Shown: piece after piece, positions 57,825-64,000 of the stretch
How positions within the stretch are numbered: position 1 is the stretch's first letter
Layout: each line of letters begins with the position of its first letter
DNA from: Microbacterium sp. AG238
GTDB lineage: Bacteria; Actinomycetota; Actinomycetes; Actinomycetales; Microbacteriaceae
Direction of reading: 5' to 3'
Assembly: GCF_003610405.1 (NCBI RefSeq)
Contig: NZ_RAQC01000001.1
Coordinates: forward strand, 186,001-250,000
Length of the DNA: 64,000 bases
Translations under genes and position numbers: made by a program
The notes under the pieces: model-generated
The model's input: only the letters and a program-made list of their open reading frames with translations
The model's database searches: none
What the model was told of the DNA's origin: nothing

Positions 57825-58742
57825 ATGCGCATCGTCTTCGCCGGCACACCGGAACCCGCCCTGCCATCGCTCCGGCGACTCGCCGCTTCGCCGCACGAGA
57901 TCGTCGGGGTCGTCACGCGGCGCGACGCGCCGCTCGGCCGCAAGCGGGTGCTCACGCCATCGCCGGTGGCGGCCCTCGCCGCCGAGCTGGGGCTCCCGGT
58001 CCTGAAGACCGACCGCCTCGATTCCGACGCGACGCAGACGATCACCTCGTGGGGAGCCGACCTCGGCGTGATCGTCGCCTACGGGGGACTGGTGCGCGAG
58101 CCGCTGCTGTCCACGCCGCGGCATGGCTGGATCAACCTCCACTTCTCGTTGCTGCCCGACTGGCGGGGCGCCGCACCGGTGCAGCACGCGCTCATCGCGG
58201 GTGATCGGGTGAGCGGGGTGAGCGTGTTCCAGCTCGTTCCCGAGCTCGACGCGGGTGACGTCTTCGCGCAGAGCCGCCACGCGGTCGGCCGCGGCGCGAC
58301 CGCCGGCGACCTGCTCTCGGAGCTCGCCGGCCTTGGCGCGGACACCCTGTCGGACGTCGTCGACGGGATCGCCGACGGCACGGCCCGAGCCCTGCCGCAG
58401 ACAGGTGAGCCGACGTTCGCGCCCAAGCTGACCCTCGCAGACGGAGTCCTCGACTTCGAGCTCCCCGCTGAGACCGTGCTCGACCGCTTCCGGGGGACGA
58501 CCCCCGAGCCCGGCGCGCACACCACGGTGGCCGGGCAGCGGCTTAAGGTGCTCGCGGCCCGCCGGGGGACGGAGGCAGCCCTCGCTCCCCGCGAGATCCG
58601 TCTCGTCGGCAAGGAGGTCCTCGTGGGAACCGCCGACGGCACAGTCGCGCTCCTCACCGTGCAGCCCGCCGGTCGCGGCGCGATGCCGGCGCCGGACTGG
58701 TGGCGGGGGCAGCGCGCCGAGAGCATCGAGGCGGGCTCGTGA
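57825..58742 (+). CDS. fmt: Methionyl-tRNA formyltransferase
   Basis: This 305-residue enzyme formylates initiator Met-tRNA with 10-formyltetrahydrofolate. Motifs are FAGTPEPALPSLRRL, the catalytic loop NLHFSLLPDWRGAAPVQHAL and a C-terminal anticodon-side domain. GAGGAG lies five bases before the ATG at 57825. No def gene is adjacent. The stop overlaps rsmB by four bases (GTGA). Confidence 0.96.
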   Translation: MRIVFAGTPEPALPSLRRLAASPHEIVGVVTRRDAPLGRKRVLTPSPVAALAAELGLPVLKTDRLDSDATQTITSWGADLGVIVAYGGLVREPLLSTPRHGWINLHFSLLPDWRGAAPVQHALIAGDRVSGVSVFQLVPELDAGDVFAQSRHAVGRGATAGDLLSELAGLGADTLSDVVDGIADGTARALPQTGEPTFAPKLTLADGVLDFELPAETVLDRFRGTTPEPGAHTTVAGQRLKVLAARRGTEAALAPREIRLVGKEVLVGTADGTVALLTVQPAGRGAMPAPDWWRGQRAESIEAGS

Positions 58743-60091
58743 ACCCGGCACGCCGCGTCGCCTTCGACGTCCTCCGAGCGGTCGCCGACTCGGATGCGTA
58801 CGCCAATCTGCTGCTTCCGCAGGAACTCCGCCGTGCGGGTCTCACACCAGCGGATGCGGGACTGGCCACCGAACTGACATACGGCACGCTGCGCCGTCAG
58901 GGTACGTACGACGCGATCATCGAACAGGCGTCGGGACGCGCGATCGACACGATCGATCCACCGGTGCGCGACGCGCTGCGCCTCGGTGTCCACCAGCTCC
59001 TGTCGACGCGGGTGGCCTCGCACGCGGCGGTGAACGAGAGCGTCGAGCTCGTGCGGCGCGCGGGCGCGTCCAACGCCGCCGGCTTCGCCAACGCGGTGCT
59101 CCGGCGCATCGCCCGGGACAACCCGGGGGATTGGCTGCAGCGGGTCGATGCCGGCGCGCGCTCGGATGACGAGCGGCTCGGACTGCGCTACTCCCATCCC
59201 GTATGGGTCATCCGGGCGTTCCGTCGGGCGCTCGCGGCAGAGGGGCGCGCGGACGAGCTCGAAGACCTGCTGGCGGCCGACAACGTCTCGCCGAGCGTCA
59301 CGATGACCGCGCTCCCGGGCTTGGCCGACATCCCCGCCGATCGCGCTCGGACCCCCTACTCACCGCTCGGATTCCGACTCGACGGCGGCGACCCCGAGCC
59401 GCTGGTGCGTGGCGCGGAGGGCCGCATCCGTGTCCAGGACGAGGGATCGCAGCTCGCCGCGCTGGCATTGACACGTGCGCGTCCCGTCCGCGCGGGTGAG
59501 CGCTGGTTGGACCTGTGCGCAGCGCCGGGCGGCAAGACGGCCGTCCTGGCTGCGGAGGCGCTCGCGGGCGGGGCCGCCCTCGAGGCCAACGAGATCTCAC
59601 CGGCGCGCGCACGGCTCGTGCGCTCCTCCGTCGCCGGGGTGCCGCTCGAGGTTCCGGTGTCGGAGGACGACGGCCGCGAACGAGCGGGACGGGGTCGGTA
59701 TGACCGCATCCTCGTCGACGCGCCCTGCACGGGGCTCGGCGCGCTTCGCCGCCGTCCCGAGGCCCGCTGGCGCAAGAGCCCGTCCGATGTGCCCGACCTC
59801 AGCGCGCTGCAGCGCGAACTGCTCGGCGCGGCCGTCGCCTCACTCGCCCCGGGCGGGATCGTCGCCTATGTGACGTGCTCGCCTCACCTCGCCGAGACCT
59901 CGGTCGTCGTCGCCGACGTGCGCGCGTCTCACCCGGACCTCCGCGAGCTCGACGCCCGGGAGGTCCTCCGGTCGGTCAGCCGCCGCGACATCGACCTGCC
60001 CGAGCCGCAGGACGGGTCGGGGCGCGCGCAGCTGTGGCCGCATCGCCACGGGACCGATGCGATGTCGATCACACTCCTGCAGAAGCCGTGA
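58739..60091 (+). CDS. rsmB: 16S rRNA m5C967 methyltransferase (RsmB/Fmu family)
   Basis: This is a 450-residue protein. The N-terminal NusB-like domain (1-140) is followed by a SAM methyltransferase with motif I LDLCAAPGGKT, motif IV DAPCTGLGALRRRPEARW and motif VI YVTCSPH. Both conserved Cys, the nucleophile and the release Cys, are present. It methylates C967 of 16S rRNA in E. coli. GTG start coupled to fmt. Confidence 0.95.
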   Translation: MNPARRVAFDVLRAVADSDAYANLLLPQELRRAGLTPADAGLATELTYGTLRRQGTYDAIIEQASGRAIDTIDPPVRDALRLGVHQLLSTRVASHAAVNESVELVRRAGASNAAGFANAVLRRIARDNPGDWLQRVDAGARSDDERLGLRYSHPVWVIRAFRRALAAEGRADELEDLLAADNVSPSVTMTALPGLADIPADRARTPYSPLGFRLDGGDPEPLVRGAEGRIRVQDEGSQLAALALTRARPVRAGERWLDLCAAPGGKTAVLAAEALAGGAALEANEISPARARLVRSSVAGVPLEVPVSEDDGRERAGRGRYDRILVDAPCTGLGALRRRPEARWRKSPSDVPDLSALQRELLGAAVASLAPGGIVAYVTCSPHLAETSVVVADVRASHPDLRELDAREVLRSVSRRDIDLPEPQDGSGRAQLWPHRHGTDAMSITLLQKP

Positions 60092-60096
60092 CCGGC

Positions 60097-60102
60097 GATA
60101 AT
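60097..60102 (+). promoter_or_regulatory. -10 box, leaderless rpe promoter
   Basis: GATAAT ends six bases before the GTG at 60109, with no ribosome site between. Confidence 0.55.
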
Positions 60103-60108
60103 GGGGGC

Positions 60109-60786
60109 GTGAGCGACGCCGACGCCCTGCGCATCAACCCCAGCATCCTGGCCGCCGACTTCGTGAACATGGAGGCGGAGCTCGGCCGCATCCGCTCGGC
60201 GGACTTCGTGCACGTGGATGTCATGGACAACCACTTCGTTCCGAATCTGACCTTCGGCCCGCAGATGGTCGAGCGGATCCAGGCGACGAGTCCCGTTCCC
60301 CTCGACGTGCACCTGATGATCTCCGACGTCGATCGCTGGGCGCCCGGCTACGCCGAGCTGGGGGCCGCGAGTGTGACCTTCCACCTCGAGGCGGCGACCG
60401 ACCCCGTCGCCCTGGCGCGACGCCTGCGGGCGATCGGGTCGCGCGCCGGCGTCGCCGTCAAGCCCGCCACGCCCGTCGAGGGGCTCTTCGAGGTCCTCGA
60501 CGAGTTCGATCAGGTCCTCGTCATGACCGTCGAGCCGGGTTTCGGCGGCCAGAGCTTCATGGCCGACCAGATGCCCAAGCTCCGCCGTCTCGCCGACGAG
60601 GCGCGTCGTCGCGGCTCCGCCGTCTGGCTGCAGGTCGACGGCGGCATCTCGGAGTCGACGATCGCGCAGGCCGCCGAGGCCGGGGCAGACACGTTCGTGG
60701 CCGGATCCGCGGTGTTCGGCGCGGCCGATCCGGATGCCGCCATCGCGAGCCTGCGCGACCGGGCGCAGCGCGCGCATCGACACTGA
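60109..60786 (+). CDS. rpe: Ribulose-phosphate 3-epimerase
   Basis: This 225-residue TIM-barrel enzyme interconverts ribulose 5-phosphate and xylulose 5-phosphate in the pentose phosphate pathway. Blocks are NPSILAADF, VHVDVMDNHFVPNLTFGP (metal and catalytic Asp, His), DVHLMI, TVEPGFGGQSF and QVDGGIS. It keeps the fmt-rsmB-rpe order seen in other actinobacteria but has its own leaderless promoter. Confidence 0.96.
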   Translation: MSDADALRINPSILAADFVNMEAELGRIRSADFVHVDVMDNHFVPNLTFGPQMVERIQATSPVPLDVHLMISDVDRWAPGYAELGAASVTFHLEAATDPVALARRLRAIGSRAGVAVKPATPVEGLFEVLDEFDQVLVMTVEPGFGGQSFMADQMPKLRRLADEARRRGSAVWLQVDGGISESTIAQAAEAGADTFVAGSAVFGAADPDAAIASLRDRAQRAHRH

Positions 60787-60826
60787 TCCATCCGTCGCCG
60801 CGGTCGGAGTCGCCGTCACGGGCCGG

Positions 60827-60832
60827 TACCCT
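60827..60832 (+). promoter_or_regulatory. -10 box, leaderless hisE promoter
   Basis: TACCCT ends six bases before the GTG at 60839. Confidence 0.55.
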
Positions 60833-60838
60833 GGCTAG

Positions 60839-61102
60839 GTGAAGACGTTCGACGCCCTGTTCGCAGAGCTCACCTCTATCGCCGAGACCCGGCCCGAGGG
60901 TTCGGGCACGGTCGCGCAGCTCGACCGCGGTGTGCACGCCATCGGCAAGAAGATCGTCGAGGAGGCCGCTGAGGTCTGGATGGCGGCGGAGTATCAGTCC
61001 GACGTCGAGACTGCCGAGGAGATCTCGCAGCTGCTGTATCACCTGCAGGTGCTCATGATCAGCAAAGGTCTGAGCCCCGAAGACGTCTACCGACATCTCT
61101 GA
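60839..61102 (+). CDS. hisE: Phosphoribosyl-ATP pyrophosphatase
   Basis: This 87-residue all-helical enzyme does the second step of histidine synthesis. The MazG-like metal site is in [17 protein letters not shown] (Glu-Glu...Glu), and the protein ends [25 protein letters not shown], as in stand-alone HisE. HisI is a separate gene here (62748). GTG start by a leaderless promoter; hisG follows after 40 bp. Confidence 0.95.
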   Translation: MKTFDALFAELTSIAETRPEGSGTVAQLDRGVHAIGKKIVEEAAEVWMAAEYQSDVETAEEISQLLYHLQVLMISKGLSPEDVYRHL

Positions 61103-61142
61103 GCGACGCCCCGCCCTCCCGCTCCGAGACAGAAAGACCCCC

Positions 61143-61985
61143 ATGCTGCGCATCGCCGTTCCCAACAAGGGATCGCTCGCCGAGACCGCCGCCGAAATGC
61201 TGGCCGAAGCCGGCTACACCGGTCGTCGCGACTCGAAAGACCTGCACGTCATCGACCCCGTCAACGAGGTCGAGTTCTTCTACCTGCGTCCCAAGGACAT
61301 CGCCACCTATGTCGGCTCGGGCGCGCTCGACGTCGGCATCACCGGTCGCGACCTCCTGCTGGACGCCCGCATGCCCGGCGCGCGCGAGATCGAGCGGCTC
61401 GGCTTCGCCGGCTCGACCTTCCGCTTCGCCGCGCCCACCGGCACGTTCTCCGACGTCGCCGAGCTCGCGGGTAAGCGCATCGCCACCTCGTACCCCGGGC
61501 TCGTCGACGCGTTCCTCGACGAGCGCGGCATCGCCGTCGATCTCGTGCCCCTCGACGGCGCGGTGGAGTCCGCGGTCCGTCTGGGCGTCGCCGACGCCGT
61601 CGCCGATGTGGTGGAGACGGGCACGACCCTCCGCCAGGCGGGGCTCGAGGTCTTCGGGCCCGAGATCCTGCGGTCCGAGGCGGTCCTCATCGCCGGTCCG
61701 CACGACGCCGACGGCACGGAGCGCCTGCTGCGGCGTCTGCGTGGCGTCCTGGTGGCGCGACGCTACGTGATGGTGGACTACGACCTCCCGGCCGCCCTGG
61801 TCGACGAGGCCGTCGCCGTCGCGGGCGGCATCGAGTCGCCCACGATCTCGCCGTTGCGCGACCCCGAGTGGGTGGCCGTCCGGGTGATGGTGCCGCGCGC
61901 GAGCGTGAACACGACGATGGACGACCTCTACGCCATCGGTGCGCGTGCGATCCTCGTCACCGCGATCCACAACGCGAGGCTCTGA
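61143..61985 (+). CDS. hisG: ATP phosphoribosyltransferase, long form
   Basis: This 280-residue enzyme starts histidine synthesis by joining ATP and PRPP and is the feedback-controlled step. [20 protein letters not shown] opens the catalytic domain. The PRPP region [20 protein letters not shown] is intact, and residues about 210-280 form the C-terminal ACT-like histidine-binding domain ([20 protein letters not shown]). It is thus the long form that does not need HisZ. Confidence 0.96.
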   Translation: MLRIAVPNKGSLAETAAEMLAEAGYTGRRDSKDLHVIDPVNEVEFFYLRPKDIATYVGSGALDVGITGRDLLLDARMPGAREIERLGFAGSTFRFAAPTGTFSDVAELAGKRIATSYPGLVDAFLDERGIAVDLVPLDGAVESAVRLGVADAVADVVETGTTLRQAGLEVFGPEILRSEAVLIAGPHDADGTERLLRRLRGVLVARRYVMVDYDLPAALVDEAVAVAGGIESPTISPLRDPEWVAVRVMVPRASVNTTMDDLYAIGARAILVTAIHNARL

Positions 61986-61986
61986 C

Positions 61987-62751
61987 ATGACGCTGGCACG
62001 CCGCGTCATCCCGTGCCTCGACGTCGCTGCGGGACGCGTGGTCAAGGGTGTGAACTTCGAGAACCTGCGCGACATGGGCGATCCGGTCGAGCTCGCCCGG
62101 CTGTACTTCGAGCAGGGCGCCGACGAGCTGACGTTCCTCGACGTCACCGCGACCGTAGACGGTCGGGCCACGACCTACGACGTCGTGCGTCGCACCGCAG
62201 AGCAGGTCTTCATCCCCCTCACCGTCGGCGGCGGCGTTCGATCGGTCGACGACGTCGCGCGCCTGCTGTCGGTGGGGGCCGACAAGGTCGGCGTCAATTC
62301 GGCGGCGATCGCGCGCCCCGAGCTCATCGGCGAGATCGCCGACCGTTTCGGGGCTCAGGTGCTCGTGCTCTCCCTCGATGTGAAGCGCGCACCGGGCACC
62401 GCATCGGGCTTCGTCGTGACGACGCACGGCGGGCGCACGGCGACATCGATCGACGCGCTCGCCTGGGCGCGCGAAGCGATCGATCGTGGCGCGGGCGAGC
62501 TGCTTGTGAACTCGATCGATGCCGACGGCACGAAGGACGGATTCGATCTCGAGCTCATCGAGCTGATGCGTGAGGCCTCGTCCGTGCCTGTCATCGCCTC
62601 GGGCGGCGCCGGCGCGACCGAGCACTTCGCCCCCGCGATCGAGGCGGGCGCGGATGCCGTGCTCGCCGCATCCGTGTTCCATTCGGGCCAGCTCACGATC
62701 GGCGACGTGAAGGACGCTCTCACGGCGCAGGGGATCGAGGTGCGGCCATGA
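61987..62751 (+). CDS. hisF: Imidazole glycerol phosphate synthase cyclase subunit
   Basis: This 254-residue TIM barrel makes IGP and AICAR from PRFAR. The catalytic Asp residues lie in [15 protein letters not shown] and [13 protein letters not shown], and phosphate loops in VGGGVRS and [10 protein letters not shown]. hisH and hisA, its usual partners, are not in the window. It starts two bases after the hisG stop and overlaps hisI by four. Confidence 0.97.
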   Translation: MTLARRVIPCLDVAAGRVVKGVNFENLRDMGDPVELARLYFEQGADELTFLDVTATVDGRATTYDVVRRTAEQVFIPLTVGGGVRSVDDVARLLSVGADKVGVNSAAIARPELIGEIADRFGAQVLVLSLDVKRAPGTASGFVVTTHGGRTATSIDALAWAREAIDRGAGELLVNSIDADGTKDGFDLELIELMREASSVPVIASGGAGATEHFAPAIEAGADAVLAASVFHSGQLTIGDVKDALTAQGIEVRP

Positions 62752-63104
62752 CCGAGAGCATCGAAAGCCGCATCGAGCGCGTGTCGTTCGACGCGAACGG
62801 CCTCGTCGCTGCGATCGTCCAGCAGCACGACACGCGCGAGGTGCTCATGCTGGCCTGGATGGATGCCGAGGCGCTGCGCCGCACGCTCACGAGCGGCCGT
62901 GTGACGTACTGGTCGCGCTCGCGCCGGGAGTACTGGCGCAAGGGCGACACGTCCGGCCACATCCAGCTCGTCCGCGGGGCACGGCTCGATTGCGACGGCG
63001 ACGCCGTCCTCCTGCTGGTCGAGCAGGTGGGCGCGGCCTGCCACACCGGCACGCGCACATGCTTCGACACGGACGACCTCGACCCCGTCGTGGCGGTCTC
63101 ATGA
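62748..63104 (+). CDS. hisI: Phosphoribosyl-AMP cyclohydrolase
   Basis: This 118-residue zinc enzyme opens the adenine ring of phosphoribosyl-[35 protein letters not shown] and the zinc motif [12 protein letters not shown] are all present. ATGA overlaps with hisF and with the downstream membrane protein gene. Confidence 0.97.
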   Translation: MTESIESRIERVSFDANGLVAAIVQQHDTREVLMLAWMDAEALRRTLTSGRVTYWSRSRREYWRKGDTSGHIQLVRGARLDCDGDAVLLLVEQVGAACHTGTRTCFDTDDLDPVVAVS

Positions 63105-63706
63105 CTCGGCGCTCCCGGACGTTCGCGGTTCTCGCCGCCGTTGTCGGCGGCGGCCTCGCGGTCGTCGGTGCCACCCAGCCATGGCTCGAGGCGACACTCC
63201 GCGACGGCGCTCAAGCGGTCCTCCCGGTGCCGGGCACCGAGGCGCTCCCGCTGGTCACTCCACTGGGCCTGGCAGCGCTCGCCCTCGGGCTCGCGCTCTC
63301 GATCGTGGGCACGGTGCTGCGCTACGTCTTCGGCGTCGTCGGGGTGCTGATCGGCGCCGCGCTCCTCGCCGAATCGCTCCGTATCGCCCTGACGGCGCCG
63401 CCCGAGGCCGTGGTCGGCGTCGTCGCCGACGCGACCGGACTCGCGGGCGTCGAAGCGGTGGGCACGCTGGTCTCGACGATAACGGTCACCGCGTGGCCGT
63501 GGATCACGGCGGTCGGCGCCGCCGCGGTGTGCGCGGGCGGGGTGCTGACCCTCGTGACGGCTCGCTCGTGGCGCAGCACCGCGCGCCGTTACCGCACCGA
63601 TGCGGCCGCCGAGGTCCGCCGCCCCGGTGGTTCGCGTCCGCACGATTCCCACGATCCGATCGATTCGTGGGACGACCTCAGCCGCGGGTCCGATCCGACC
63701 GCTTGA
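63101..63706 (+). CDS. Trp-region conserved membrane protein (TIGR02234-like)
   Basis: This 201-residue protein has four membrane helices (about 8-28, 50-70, 74-95, 126-150) and a polar C-terminal tail. An extracytoplasmic [14 protein letters not shown] follows helix 1. It fits the tryptophan-operon-associated membrane protein family of actinobacteria, between his and trp genes. Function is unknown. Its start overlaps the hisI stop, so it is read from the his transcript. Confidence 0.82.
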   Translation: MTRRSRTFAVLAAVVGGGLAVVGATQPWLEATLRDGAQAVLPVPGTEALPLVTPLGLAALALGLALSIVGTVLRYVFGVVGVLIGAALLAESLRIALTAPPEAVVGVVADATGLAGVEAVGTLVSTITVTAWPWITAVGAAAVCAGGVLTLVTARSWRSTARRYRTDAAAEVRRPGGSRPHDSHDPIDSWDDLSRGSDPTA

Positions 63707-63713
63707 GCCCCGG

Positions 63714-63719
63714 TAGACT
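63714..63719 (+). promoter_or_regulatory. -10 box for the HGxxPAAW gene
   Basis: TAGACT would give a leader of about 28 nt containing GAAGGAG before the ATG at 63754. Confidence 0.5.
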
Positions 63720-63753
63720 GACCTCAGCCCGAGAAATCCCGCGAAGGAGAACA

Positions 63754-63981
63754 ATGAGCAACATCGGCGACCCCGGCCACGGACACTCCCCGGCGGCGTG
63801 GACCGCTGTGGTGATCATGCTCCTGGCGTTCGCGCTGGGCACCCTGTTCTTCTGGCTCGACATGCCGGTGCTCGTCTGGGCGTCCGCCGGTCTGCTCGTG
63901 GTCGGGCTCATCGTCGGCTGGGCCATGGCGAAGGCCGGGTACGGCGCGTACGGCGACAAGTACACCCCGAAAGCGCACTGA
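63754..63981 (+). CDS. HGxxPAAW family small membrane protein
   Basis: This 75-residue protein carries the signature HGHSPAAWTAV near its N-terminus and two membrane helices (about 17-34 and 40-60). Actinobacteria typically have this gene just before trpC. Function is unknown. GAAGGAG lies seven bases before the ATG. The next gene starts beyond the window edge. Confidence 0.9.
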   Translation: MSNIGDPGHGHSPAAWTAVVIMLLAFALGTLFFWLDMPVLVWASAGLLVVGLIVGWAMAKAGYGAYGDKYTPKAH

Positions 63982-64000
63982 CGTGCTGGCCGGTCTCACG

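Overview
The window is about 70% GC, gene-dense and free of mobile elements. Gene order and protein families point to an actinobacterium of the family Microbacteriaceae, probably Microbacterium or a close relative. The clues are the actinobacterial-type IHF fused to guanylate kinase, a helicase-dead PriA, the AdnAB recombination motor pair, DUF3107, DUF3117 and HGxxPAAW proteins, and many leaderless transcripts. The genus is inferred; the phylum is secure.

Layout. 1-562 is the 3' end of citrate synthase, followed by the only long gene-free stretch (563-1374), which carries short direct repeats. 1375-7193 holds polyphosphate kinase 2, a lactate permease, the divergent lysine/diaminopimelate pair dapD/dapE and a PIG-V-like membrane glycosyltransferase. 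7267-12332 follows the Mycobacterium tuberculosis Rv1211-Rv1234 order (DUF3117, O-methyltransferase, TatB, Mrp, DUF1003, a soluble MgtE-N/CBS protein, a stress-type membrane protein) but lacks sigE-rseA-htrA. 12329-19724 holds a hydrolase, a gamma-glutamyltransferase, an M24 peptidase, an EEP phosphatase/nuclease-like membrane protein, a PHP phosphoesterase and a DEAD-box helicase. 19855-38023 follows the Rv3211-Rv3193c order: ferritin-like protein, DUF3107, AdnA-AdnB, an APH-fold protein without catalytic residues, NudC, a short UvrD2-like helicase, an E1-like protein, a zincin-like protein, a PDZ-Lon protease and a UPF0182 protein.

38194-44565 is a complete six-gene mevalonate operon running mvaK1-mvaD-mvaK2-idi2-hmgR-hmgS, from mevalonate synthesis to IPP/DMAPP. 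Divergent from it, 44710-54217 is the pyrimidine operon pyrR-pyrB-pyrC-(membrane protein)-carA-carB-pyrF-ihf/gmk, with a probable PyrR-binding hairpin in its leader. It is followed by rpoZ, metK, priA, fmt, rsmB and rpe, then hisE-hisG-hisF-hisI and two small membrane-protein genes that usually lie near trp genes.

Most genes are packed with ATGA/GTGA overlaps that imply translational coupling. Four strong hairpins mark probable transcript ends (7451-7491, 18220-18255, 38034-38075, 54574-54614). At least a dozen genes start 6-7 nt after a TAnnnT-like -10 box, consistent with leaderless mRNAs. The points most worth a second look are the APH-fold pseudokinase beside adnAB, the IHF-Gmk fusion, the 191-bp tail-to-tail overlap of the UvrD2-like and E1-like genes at an apparent deletion junction, the mevalonate operon, and the MgtE-N/CBS sensor separated from any channel.
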